NCBI GenBank assembly: GCA_012934845.2
Contig: WNNJ02000238.1
Location: 1-64,000 of the forward strand
Source: Pomphorhynchus laevis
Taxonomy: Eukaryota; Acanthocephala; Palaeacanthocephala; Echinorhynchida; Pomphorhynchidae
Reading direction: 5' to 3'
Length of the DNA stretch: 64,000 nt
Numbering within the stretch: position 1 is the stretch's first letter; each line of letters begins with the position of its first letter. Below the pieces are notes generated by a model. The model was not told the origin of the DNA. It did no database searches and was given only the letters and a program-made list of their open reading frames with translations. The translations under genes were made by a program, and so were the position numbers. Below, piece after piece: positions 44,944 to 56,672 of this stretch.

Positions 44944-45900
44944 TTTAAAAAGTTTTATCAAGTACTTTATTTAATAAAACCAATATTAATTATAAAGAAA
45001 GTATATATCTTGATATAAGCATTAAATTAACATCAATTAAAACTACTTTTAATATTTATCGTAAAGATGACATGTTTAAATCTGCAAGAAACATATTTTT
45101 GCATGAGCATTCATGCATACCATATAATATAAAATATAATACAATAAATAATGAAATTTTAAGAATTGCAACAATATGTAATGATATTGGTTTTCTTCAA
45201 AATCATTTAAATAATTTAATAGATGCATATTTTAAACTAGGTTACTATAAAAATACTATCAAACAGAAAATAGTAAAATATATAAATCAACACAATAATG
45301 TTAAAAATTACAAGAAGGCGAGGAAACAGGAATATTTATTTGATTAGAAAAATCAAATATTTCGACGGCACTACGGCACGTCATCTTCAGGGTTGTAATT
45401 AGCTAGAACACTTATAGGAAAGAAAAAGAAAATTTATAAGTGTTCTAGCTAATTACAACCCTGAAGATGACGTGCCGTAGTGCCGTCGAAATATTGGATT
45501 TTTCTAATCAAATAAATATTCCTGTTTCCTCGCCTTCTTGTAATCATTCGGATTGGAAACGAATTTTCTCTAATATTAAAAGTAAATTTAAAATCATTAG
45601 CGGAAACTTTTTATGATGGATAATAAATAATAAACTTTGTATTTGCTTCCACTGATATGTTGGGCAGAGGAGTTAGGGGCTGAAACCTGATAGCATAGCA
45701 GTTCCTCCTGATGACCTCTAATCCTTATTATGATACAACGTCTGTTATTTATTAGTCAATTCATAAAAATGACTTTTATTTTAAATTTCAATTTTTTATT
45801 TTAGCTTGATTTCAATTATAAAAAATCTTATAACAATTATTTATTGTATTATTTAATTAAATTTTTATTTAGCATTATTATATTTTGTTTATTTTATAAT
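44944..45900 (+). mobile_element. Penelope-like fragment P3 (C-terminus, fold-back, 3' UTR)
   Basis: Coding part about 44980-45347 (SIKLTSIKTTFNIYRKDD, then IRNIFLHEH-type, ILRIATICNDIGFLQNH, YFKLGYYKNTIKQKIV). This is the post-RT region of the same Penelope-like family as P4-P6. It is followed by a 110-bp-arm fold-back and the conserved 3' UTR block at about 45690-45760. It is broken: only the C-terminal part remains. Confidence 0.6.
45307..45544. repeat. Fold-back: 110-bp arms, 18-bp loop
   Basis: Bases 45307-45416 are the reverse complement of 45435-45544 with one mismatch that I could find. The left arm starts inside the Penelope-like coding end, so the right arm is an inverted copy of the C-terminal codons plus the downstream sequence. 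Confidence 0.92.
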
Positions 45901-45939
45901 TATATTAAATACGTATACTCAGTTAGCGTATACTCAGTT

Positions 45940-48010
45940 AGTTGGAGTCATTCATTTCGGCCATCCCTCGCTTCTCCTTTGGAGGGGGCTTGATGACCTC
46001 AGTATCCTGCATTTATTAACTGCTGTTAAACATGAAAGTATTTTAAACAATTGTATCGATCAATTTTGGCTCTAGGCTTTTGACCTTTCCGAAGAAAGGT
46101 GCCATACGACCTATTGCAGTCGGCTTCACTATCCGGCGCATTGCAGATAAGCTGGTCAGAAGCTTTGCCACCAAGCCTTGCCCGGCTAAACTTTTGCCAG
46201 TCCAGTATGGAGTCGGGTTTACAAGTGGTCTAGAAGCTCCTGTTCACGCGGCCAGGGCTTTGGCACACGGAAGCTTTAAATACGGAAGCGCTCTAGTAAA
46301 GCACGACTTCAGCAACGCGTTTACTGCCCTCAGTTGCGATCCAATGTTTGCGGCGGTGGAAAGATACGTCCGGGAAATCGCGATTTTTGTTAGGACATCT
46401 TTATGACTGTGCTTCATGTCTGTTCTTTGGTGATCACATTGTCCAGTCGATCGAGGGTGTACAGCAGGGGGACCCATTGGGACCCCTCCTCTTCAAGATT
46501 GCAGTAAATGATCTGGCATATTCTATGAACTCGCCTTTCAATTTCTGATATCTAGACGATTGTTCGATCGGCGGTCTGGTACATACGCTACTTTCAGATA
46601 TCGAAAATATATCTTACTCTTGATCATCACTTGGTTTACGTCTGAATCAGGACAATTGGGAGATTATTGCGCCCAATCTAGATGACGCCGTACCTATTTT
46701 GGCTATGCTACTAGGTGCCAATGTAGTTTAACCGGCTCCAGCAACAGTCCTCAATGCTCCTATCGGCGAACCGGCTTACATCGATGGGTCTATATACGAT
46801 GCCATCAACCAGCTAGATTTGTGCGGTGAGTGCTTAATACAACTATCTCCTCGCCATAAGCTCTTTTTTATTACGTCACTGTCTGATGCTGCCCAGGATT
46901 AATTACTACCTTCGGCCATCCCCTTGTTTTCTCGGTAGTAACTTCGCTAACTTCGACTAGTAGGTTAGAACCATTTATTCTAAAGTGCTTAAAATTCGGC
47001 TCTTTGGTGACGCATGGCAGCAAGCGTTAGTTCCTGTGAAATTGGGTAGACTTTGGGTGTATCAAGCGAACGATGTAGCGGCGGCAGACTGAGTCATCTG
47101 TAATGTTACCAACGCTCTTGTGGCATCCATTATTCGGCCCGATCTTACCGTTCTCACTAGCGAACTGAATCCAAATTATGTTAGTGCTATCGATATGTGA
47201 ACTTCATAAATATGTGTTTCGATTCCTTCGGATCTTACATCAAAAAAACGATGGAATCGCCCGTTTTATGATGTTACTTTTGCAAAGCTTCTTGACTCTG
47301 CACGCCCCCAACAAGACAGAACAAGATTACTCGGAGCTGCCTCGAACGAAGCTGGTGCTTTCATTCATGTTTTGTCAATCATCTATGTAGGCACACGGCT
47401 AAATGACGAATCACTGAGCCTCGCGATCAGTATCCGCCTTGGTATTGAGACGTCGACATCTTTCAAATGCATATAGCGACAAATTACCGGTAGATCGGAT
47501 AGACATGGACTGAACTGCCGTTAAGTAAAGGCCCGTTTCAGCAGGCACGCCAGCGTAAACTGCTTTATCCGCATAGCCATGGCTGTTGCTGGGTTCCAGT
47601 CTCGCCTCGAGCCAACAGATCTGCCCCTATTCGATGGAAAGTGGCCCTACGGCGCTACGTTAGTCACATGTCAATATGCCAAACTGATCGTGTAGGACTT
47701 CACTTGCCCAAACCCGCTTTCTCTAGCCATATGACCATTACTGGTTGCGAATCAGCGGCTAGCAGTGGGAAATAGGCTAAAAGAGCTAAATATAACGGCA
47801 TCGACCAACGCGCTTATTATTTTGCACCCATCGCTATTAGCATATTGAGCTCGTTTGGTCAGGATGCAGAGTTTCTATGAAACCTAGGCACACGATTAAT
47901 CCGAATTACCCGAGAGCCATAAGCGGCCAGATTTTTCATATAGCGCCTTAGTACTATCGTTCAACGAGGAAATGCTGCGTGCATGCTTGAGGCAGCACAC
48001 GACAATCACC
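45940..48010 (+). mobile_element. Decayed RT element with restriction-like C-terminal region
   Basis: RT blocks: RPIAVGFTIRRIADKLV (46110), QYGVGFTSGLEAPVHAARAL, LVKHDFSNAFTAL (motif A), GVQQGDPLGPLLFKIAVNDL (motif B) and YLDDCSIGG (motif C, 46547). The post-RT region has WQQALVPVKLG-like and RTRLLGAASNEAGAF. A late block about 47590-47830 reads EPTDLPLFDGKWPYGATLV..DFTCPNPLS, then K-rich. It resembles the PD-(D/E)xK-like tail of a widespread invertebrate RT family. At least eight stops or frameshifts. GC content is much higher than the flanks. Confidence 0.65.
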
Positions 48011-48015
48011 TTCCT

Positions 48016-49660
48016 GCATTTAAGTTTTTTTAATCAATATGTAACGATAATATTAGAAACACTATATAAAATGAATGCAATTGCCAAAGTCTTAATTTTA
48101 ATAAAATAAATGAACATATATGCACTCATAATCTAGAATTAATTTAAAACAATGAATTAAGGAAAATGCTATCAAAAGGGTATAAATATAGATTAAATAA
48201 TAACAACGACAAAAATAAAATTTACAGTTCGTTATATAATAACTTAAATGATTACTTTAGTAAGCTGATTAATAGTGAAAGCTCGAATATATCTAAGATA
48301 AAAATTTGGAAAGATTATATATTTGATAAAATTAAAAATAAAATGAAAATAACAAACAATTATAAAAGGAAAGATAAAATTAATAAAGATATGTATAAAG
48401 AACTTACTAAATTAAAGGATAACTATATAATAACAACTATTGATAAAGCTAGTAATAACTTTGTCTTCATGTGCAAAAAGCTTTATTATGATATACTAAT
48501 GAAAGAGGTTAATTCTAATGATTTAAATGTAAATCCAAGCATATGAACGTAGTGAGTTGAGTTTAGAAACAATTATTACAAGTCACTGTTCTATAATGGA
48601 TAAAAAGGGTATAAAGGTTGAATTAGATAATAAAACTATACCTATATTATACTGGAATCCAAAATTACATAAAAATCCAATAAAACCTAGATTCACATGT
48701 AGTGCGTTTAAATGTACATTAAAACCACCTTCTGTTTATACGAATAAAATACTTAAAGTAATTACAGTACACTTTAACAAATATTGCAAGGTAATCGAAA
48801 TTAATACTGGTATAAAACACTATTTTAATATTAATTCTACAAAAGAATTTTTAGAACAGACAAAAGGAATAAATTTTCAAAATATAAATACATACGATTT
48901 TAGTACGCTTTATACAAATCTAGATTTAGTAGATATTAAAGAAGCGTTAGTAAAATTAATTAATCTTATATTCGGAAAAAGATATACATATATAAATTCT
49001 TCTCAAAATGATACCATTCTGCGTGAATGTTGTTAGTCATTTTAGCCAGATCCAGAAGAACGACGAAAATAACACTGCTAGATACCGTTTTGTCATCACT
49101 ATGACTCAGTGCCAGTTCCCTCCCACTACTGGATGCAGAGGATGACTAGCATACGGCTCTATCAATGAATCATGTTTTAAAATATGTAACGTATATGATG
49201 GAACCAACTAAAATTATGCTAAAGTACCTAAATGTATATACCTTTCAGCTACTAAATTCAAATTTTTTACTCGAAAACAAAATTTTATGATTTTCGTAAA
49301 TTTTGAATAATTCTTTACATGAGCATATTTAATAAAACCAAAAATTAATGCGAAATAACTAATGTAATGACTAATGTAATAAGTAATGACTAATAACTAA
49401 TAAAATAACTAATGTAATGCTACTCTAGTGTGAAACCTGATAACATAGCAGTTCATTCCGGTGATCTATAATCCTTATTCTGATACATCGTACATTATTT
49501 ATTAATCGATTCATAAATATTGAATATTATTTTTTATTTCTTACTTAATATAAATATAAATTGTATAAAATCTTATATAATTATTTATTATTTATAATTA
49601 TTTATTTTATTTATCACTATTTAAATTTGTCTATAGTATAAAATACGTAGACTAATGTTA
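48016..49660 (+). mobile_element. Penelope-like fragment P4 (RT N-half plus 3' UTR)
   Basis: Open stretches 48166-48546 (WKDYIFDKIKNKMKI, LKDNYIITTIDKASNNFVFMCKKLYY) and 48557-49036 (TIPILYWNPKLHKNPIKPRF, YTNKILKVI, INTYDFSTLYTNLDL) match the RT fingers and palm of a Penelope-like RT (K-D...D-K-...-P-KLHK-P..R; YDFSTLYTN). The catalytic DD part is not in this copy. The conserved 3' UTR block follows at 49430-49510. Broken. Confidence 0.65.
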
Positions 49661-49829
49661 GCTGATCTCATTTATAAAATACATCTAGTGCTATAAAAGA
49701 AGATTTTGTCAAAAAATATAATTTTATGGATAAGTTTATAGAGACCCTTGATAAGTATCGTTCAATCGAATACCTTTTGGTAGTTAAGTAACTAGTGACA
49801 ATTTAAATGTCACATAAGCAAGCATAAGT

Positions 49830-50390
49830 GTGCAAATATTCTCGATATTTAAATATAAAAGATCCATAATGACTATGGGCAAGTCTTCTATCACGATTAC
49901 CGCTATTAGATCCTCCAGTCTTTCAGTCTCCATATTCGAACTACTCCTTTGTGCCATCAAACTTTTATCGCTATCTTTCCACTTGTCTTTGATTTACCGC
50001 CCAGGATCCGCTCCACCGTTTTCCATATCTTTTGAAGAGCTCTCTAGTCGTTTATAATATATATCCTCACTAACTATTTCCACTTTTGTAATCGTTGATT
50101 TTAATGTCCTTCTAGAACGTAGCTATTTTTCAAATCCCCGTAAATTAGCATCCATATATCACACCTACTAGTATGCAATCATTCCTTCTGAACCTACTCA
50201 TCAATTGGATGGCCTTCTAGACTATGTTTAAATCACTAAATCCTTCCAGCATTGTTACTCTTGTATAGTCAATGACTCAGGAATTTCTTAATACTACATG
50301 GTCTCAATTAGAATTAATCTAGACCAGGTCGACATATCTCACAGGGTAGTCACTTTTTACTCGTGGTTTTCTTTGCAGCTTGCAAATTTT
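49830..50390 (+). mobile_element. CR1/L2-like LINE endonuclease fragment
   Basis: Reads LSLSFHLSLIYRPGSAPPFSISFEELSSRL, VIVDFNV (GDFN-like), EPTHQLDGLLDYV. This order (YRPGS, DFN, PTH..G..LD) is that of APE-type endonucleases of CR1/L2-like LINEs. It is heavily mutated and flanked on both sides by Penelope-like fragments. A short repeated motif (ATATTTRAATATAAAAGAT) occurs at 49845 and 50407. Confidence 0.5.
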
Positions 50391-50424
50391 ACTCTGGAAA
50401 TATCCTCGATATTTGAATATAAAA

Positions 50425-51270
50425 GATTCATAATGACTAAACGCCTTTTAGTTTTTATGAATAAAATACTAGAAGTAACTAATACTGATATAAAACACTT
50501 TTTCTATTAATAACACAAAATAAATTTTAGAACAAAAAATTTATAAAATTTAAAAATATAAATACTTACGATTTTCGTACACTTTTTACAAATTTAGATT
50601 TAGCTGATATTAAAGAACCGTTAGAAAACTTAATTAACCTTGTATTCGAAAATAGATATAGATATGTGTTATAATAACCATAAAGTCTATCTAACAAAAT
50701 TTCAACCAACATATAAATATAAAAATTGAATTGCCTTAAATATTTTAATAAATCAGAATTATTTAAAAGCAGAGACAACCATATTTAGACAAATAGAAGG
50801 TGTTCCAATGACTGTTTAAAAAATAAATCTAAATAATATAAAGATATGAAATATATGTTATAATACATTGATGATATATGTGTATTTAACTCTAACAATT
50901 TTTATTCAATTAGTGAACAAATTTATCCAGGTAGCCTTATTCTAAATAAAACTAATATTAATGATAAAGAAGGTATATATCTAAATATGAACATTAAATT
51001 AACATCAATTAAAAATACTTTTAATTTATATCGTAAAGATGACATGTTAAAATTTACAAGAAACATATTTTTGCATGAGCATTAATGCATACCATATAAT
51101 ATAAATATAATACATTAAATAATGAAATTTTAAGAATTGCAACAATTTGTAACGATATTGTATTTCTTCAAAATCATTTAAATAATTTAATAGATACATA
51201 TTTTAAACTAGGTTACTATAAAAATAACATCAAGCAGAAAATAGTAAAATATATAAATCAACACAATGAT
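50425..51270 (+). mobile_element. Penelope-like fragment P5 (RT core with YIDD)
   Basis: Matches P4 at 50455-50650 (MNKILEV, TDIKHF, YDFRTLFTNLDLADIKE). It continues through GVPM to a YIDD catalytic box at 50864-50875 and the C-terminal SIKNTFNLYRKDDML, NIFLHEH region, ending about 51270. It is a broken copy of the same family as P1, P3, P4 and P6. Confidence 0.6.
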
Positions 51271-51329
51271 CACTTCATATCTTGATTGTCGAAAATATGT
51301 GAATGTATATGTAAAAAGTAGGGACATCT

Positions 51330-52115
51330 ATAGTCAGACAGTTAAAATGGTGTTTCAATGGGAGGTATCAGTATCCCAATTATAGCTGACTTATTTTTAA
51401 GCTTTATAGAATATGATTTTGTTCAAAACTGCGCAAAAAATAAATTTAAATTATATAAAGGTATGAAATATATGTTATAATACATTAATAAAAATTAACA
51501 TTTTTTATTCAATAAGCGAACAAATTTATTCAAGTAGCTTTATTCTTAATAAAATCAATATGAATGATAAAGAAGGTATATATCTAGATAGAACATTAAA
51601 TTAACATTAACTAAAACTACTACTAATTTATATCGTAAAGATGACATATTAAAATTTACAAAAAACATATTTCCAAGAATTTACAAGAAATTCACAACAA
51701 ATTTACAAGAAAAAATTTGCTTTGAAACATATTTCAAAGAATTGTAAAATAATGTAAATAAACAAAATATTATTAAAAATAAATTTAAACTCTTAAGCCG
51801 AAAATGTATATGGATGAATAATAAATAATATACTATGTGTTATAATATGATCACAGGTAAGCAAATTTCATAAGAGGAAATACATAATTAGCGCGTAATT
51901 GGCGCCGCTGATATGCTGGTTTAATGAATAAGGCCCGAAACATGATGGCATAGCAATTCCTTTTGATGAAATCTACTCGATATTCGTATACATCGTATAT
52001 TATTTAATAGTCAATTCATAGAATTTGATTGTTATTTTAAATTTTATTTCATATAAATATAAATAATATTAAATCTTAGACTCAGTTAGCTGATCTGATT
52101 TGAAGCAGAGAATTT
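51330..52115 (+). mobile_element. Penelope-like fragment P6 (RT end and 3' UTR)
   Basis: Starts with VSMGGISIPIIADLFLSFIEYDF (the RT region before the catalytic box), then the SISEQIYSSSFILNK and NLYRKDDILKF segments. The conserved 3' UTR block is at 51945-52020. It is broken, and lies in tandem with P5. Confidence 0.58.
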
Positions 52116-52886
52116 TTATCATATGCACAAATTTACCATAGAGTTTATATATAAATTACTATATTTAATTTCTAAATAATATCATCTCTAAACTTTCTGT
52201 ATTATATCCATTCGATAATTTAAAATCCAGAATACATTGATTCCAATAGTAAAAATAACCAACAAATTAATTCGAGATATGATAAACACTGACTGCTAAA
52301 TACCAAGTCTGATTATTTCTGATCTGCCGTAATGCAAATGTAAATCAATATTCGAAACCAAAAAATATTATTTTGTTTCAAAACCCCAAAAATTACAATC
52401 AAACTAATTTCATAAGTTTTACATACAAAGTAACGAATGCAGCTAAAAATATACACTATGATATAAATGTGTACGTTTTATCTGCATAACTGATGATGAA
52501 GTTGGCGTTCTTTATATTTAAATCTTTTTTAATAAAACCCTTATTTATATATTTAAATCATGTGCTTATTATTGTCGAAAAGTATTTTGCAAATCATTAT
52601 CTCATGCCAATCTGTATATAAATATTTAGTATATGAAGTATAAATAAATTAATAAAAAATATATAAATATTCAATATATTTAGTAGGTAAATATAAAATT
52701 CTTATTGCGAAAAAAACTTACCAAATATTTATAGAATAAAAGAATAAATGCTTACTCATTTTCAATAATTCGATAGTGCATCCGTTGTAACCAGTAGATA
52801 CATATTCAAATTTTGAGAGAAAGCTATGAATATTAATTTAACGATTAAAGCGAAATAGTTTCACAAATGTTAAAAATATTAAATAA
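52116..52886. other. AT-rich stretch, nothing recognised
   Basis: No ORF above background and no family match that I can support. Confidence 0.4.
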
Positions 52887-53300
52887 TTATTAGAGCAGGA
52901 TCAAATAAGAGTGAAAATTATTTTTGATATTTTGCTAACTTTTGTTAACATCTTCGGAAAATTATAATGTAATTTTTTGAAGATGCTAATAGAAGTTAGC
53001 GAAATATAAATAAATCTACTTTTCTTTGATCCTGCTCTAATAATTATTTATCAATATTAGATCGTTATAAACTATTTAAAAACATAATAAAACAATTAAA
53101 TTACCAGAAACGTATTTTACTGATGATGCTATTAGTGGCAGGTAGCCACATAATTTTCTCAAAGAAAAGAGGAAAGTATTTTTTATATTTCGTTTACTTC
53201 TGTTAGCATCTTCAGATTGTAATATCTGAAGATGTTAACAGAAATTAGAGGAATATCAAAAATAATTTCGTCTTTCCTTATCCAGCTTTAATAATTATTT
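52887..53300. mobile_element. MITE complex (right locus, inverted relative to 25.9 kb)
   Basis: A fold-back unit at 52887-53050 has the ends AATTATTAGAGCAGGATCAAA and its complement. It is followed at 53030-53285 by a segment that is the near-exact reverse complement of 25900-26165. No coding capacity. Confidence 0.75.
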
Positions 53301-54054
53301 ATCAACTATTTAAAATTAAAAATATTATTCAATATAATTGAATAATATAACTTTATGTTATTTTATTTTATATGATATTATAAATATATTAATCGTTGCT
53401 TTTATAATTTTATCATCAAATTTTTGATATAATTTTCAGAAAAACACAAAAACACTTGAAAAGAGCACCTGAAAAAGGTGATCCTTTTCAGAAACACCTG
53501 AAAAAACCTGAAAAGATTACGCTTTATAACTGCTTCTGCAGTCCAACCATGGTTCAAATGCCGTATTATGAGCAAATGATCATTCCATTTTCTCGAGGCT
53601 GATTGAGAGTATCGAATAGCAATGGCTTTTCAACTTCCCTTTCAGAATTGTGACTTCCCTTTCAGAATTGGAAGCCCCGACAAAACGACGCAACATGCGT
53701 TAAATATACCGGGCATCTCAAGGGAACGTATCGGTGACTAGCAGACAGGATATACAACTTTGACGAGCCGGATTGCCAGTTTATTAAAGCAGTGACCTCA
53801 ATTTTTGCTAATTTTTGTTGTGAGGATAATAATATATTGTTATCGAAAACATGACTCTCTAATTAAAGACAACAATTTTATTTCACATTCTCTATTTAAT
53901 TAATAATTAATATTAATGAGCGGATAATTAATTTAAAACATTATAAATAATATAATTATATTTATTTGTATATAAATAATATGGGAAGAAATCTTTTGTT
54001 TATTCATAGCACCATATGAAATAATAAGCTTTTTAAAATCAACGCATGTATCTA
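53301..54054. other. Non-coding stretch with short direct repeats
   Basis: AT-rich flanks around a more mixed segment (53440-53790). ACTTCCCTTTCAGAATTG occurs twice about 20 bp apart near 53632-53672, and CACCTGAAAAA is repeated near 53465-53500. No gene recognised. Confidence 0.45.
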
Positions 54055-54189
54055 TTTTTAATTAATAATAAGGAATTTATTAAATAAATACATCGGTCAG
54101 AAAAACAGACAAAAAAGAAAAAAGAAAAATTTTAGTTTAAAAAATGATAGTCAATCAACTGCGGTGTTAATCTAAATCCTAATGACATC

Positions 54190-56638
54190 AGGTCCAGCAG
54201 GATCTGAGCCATCCATCCAATCCAACACGCCGCTTTCCGACTGAACCACCGAGCTTTTACCCTCCCCTCCCCGAAGAGTCAAATTGACGCGTACTATGCA
54301 CGGTAATCGCGAGATGAGAAGCTTGAGAAATCTTAGTCTTTACTCTGGGGGACGTCCTCTTGAAAAAAGACAAATCCCGAGATAGGCCAAGTAATCCAGA
54401 AGCGCACTTGAGTTTTCCAATTTAATGACAGATGCTGAGCCTGTTTCAGGGCCAACCTAGCTTTCTTCAGGATACGTTTGAGTCTATCCAGGTCAGCTTT
54501 CTTTGACCATTTCACTGTAACAGTGAACACAAGTTATTTTACTCGACTTGTGAAGTTGAGGAGTGGTTGATTAGTCAATATGGAAGATAGAGCTAAGTGT
54601 GCTAGTCTCTTAAGTTTTGTCTTTGTAGCAAGGGCACCATGAAAGACGACTACCAGCGATTTACAGGAGTTGAGAACAAGATTGGATATAGATAGCTGGT
54701 CTTTTAGTCTTAAAAGAAAACGGCTGATGTCAGAGATTAAATCTTTGCACCTTGGTCCAGAGAACAGGACTGTGGTATCATCAGCGTATACCACTAGATG
54801 TTGTTCGCGTTTAGAGTTTTTGTAAAGTTTAATGGAGGCAGCAAGATACAAGATTGGAGCAATTGGGGAACCTTGAGGCACACCTGTAATAGGGTACAAC
54901 TGACGCGCATCAGGGTCGTCTTCATAGAAGAATCGCTTGGTATAAAACATTATTTCCACCCTGTTAACAATTTTCGCAGGCAATCTAATGGACCTGAGAG
55001 AATGGATAAAAAAAGAATGGAAATGCGGTCAAATGCAGCAGAAAAGTCAAGAAAAACAGTAATAGAAAGCTGATGACTGTTGTCTTGACAAAACTGATGT
55101 ACTTCGCCTATTGCTGTATGGACCGAGCGATCTTTTACATACCTATGAAAACCTGGTGGGATTAAATTTCGCCTACTTAGTTGGTCGCAGATTTTACACG
55201 CAAGCACTTTTTTATAAATGGAGATGAGGGAGTTTTGAATCGAGATAAGCCGCAGATCTTTATGACATTAAATCGATTTCTTTTTTGGTATAAAAACACG
55301 ACGGCTGATATTAATGCCAGCAACATCGGAAGGAAGCTAGTAGAATTGTGATGGCGACATCCTTTCTTTAACTATCTGTCAAAAGTTGACAGACCAGAGT
55401 GGAGAGTGGCGCGTGGGATTTAAAGGTGCCTTGAAGTGGCTCCCAGGAATTTAGGGTATATGTGACAGATAAGTCCCTGCTCCTGAAGTCACACCAAGGC
55501 GGGATTGGTTGGGGAGATAGAGTGGCTCTATAATTATGTAGGGATAGTGACTCTTCCAAAATTTGTCAAAGCCTGTGCTACCTATTCAACCCAAAGCTAT
55601 CTCCTTCCAGCAGACAAACTTCTCCTTCTTAAATATCTTCCAAAAGGAAGACTGAGAAGGGTTAAGGCGAGAAATGCTCGCTATTTCCCTACTCAGCTGG
55701 AACCTATATCTAGTGCTCCAGTATTCATTCGAGAGGATCTGTCTAGCGGAAACAGAGAGATTAGGAAGGTGTAGCATTTTAGCTAGTACCTTAAGTTTTG
55801 TTGGAGTGGGATTGTATATTCGACCTTTCCAAGTTGTCGAAAGAAACCCAATAGCTTGCGATGAGAGGTAGGAATTAAATTCGGTCCAACTCTCATTACC
55901 AATTCTGGGGAAGAGTTGGATAGCTGCCTGAAAGAAAGCCACTCTGATTGGATAAAAGTGAAACCTCCTTCTAAACAACGTATCTTCTCTTATCCGCCAA
56001 CGAATTAGGTCATGAGAGTTGGTCTGTTTTTTAAGCGACTGCTCAGTACTGATTGGTTTCAACAACCACATCTTATGAAGCAGTAATATGTCGAGGAGAG
56101 AATTAGTTGTTGATCAATGAAAGGTGGGGGACGGTGGTTTATGAATAAGGTAGTCGTTCCTGGCTCTGCGGAGTGCTGCATTAATCCAACGACCAGCTCT
56201 GTTGTTGAAAACACAAAGTAACATGTCATAGCTACTACCTAAAAAACGGTCCAGGAGCTCCCGGTTCTTGTGAATTTCCATTACCCTAATATAGATATTA
56301 CGTATACTGATACGTTTCTCGTTCTCATAAAGTGATATACTAAACCAAGATAGGGATGGACAAGAATAGTTTAGAAGAAGGGACGGATCATAATGAGCAT
56401 TTAACTATGGTTAAAAGACTTTGAGATGAAGATGATTGAGGGGTGGTTATGTACGAAGTAAAGTGGGTGTAAATGTGCTTGGGGATAAATCGAGTAAAGT
56501 CATGGGGGGACGGATAGACCGCGTCTCCTGAAGGACTATAACATCTGCATCTCGACCAGATCGAAAGATAAGGGCCGAAACACCTTCCGAATTTCACTAA
56601 AGGATATTCAGTGAAAAAGGCTCTTGACTACTTTGCAT
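54190..56638 (-). pseudogene. LINE-A copy 11 ORF2 (endonuclease-RT)
   Basis: Starts MQSSQEPFSL. A diverged endonuclease runs 56600-56070, then an open linker stretch 56071-55586 (IRWRIREDTLFRRRFHF, YLSSQAIGFLSTTWKGRIYNPTP). RT motif A (FLDFSAAFDRISILF) is near 55045-55005. The 149-residue block 54983-54534 carries GVPQGSPIAPILYLAAS and YADDTTVLF. The C-terminus runs to about 54190. Roughly six frameshifts or stops. Confidence 0.8.
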
Positions 56639-56672
56639 TGTGTTACGTCAGCTGGAGTGGGATGCCTACCTC

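Noticed and set aside
45461-45491. Hammerhead-ribozyme-like core (CTGAAGA ... GACG/CGTC stem ... GAAA) in the fold-back arm
   Set aside because: Hammerheads are known in Penelope-like elements and the two core boxes are present. However, an extra U follows the first box and I could not find a pairing stem I, so the motif is not supported.
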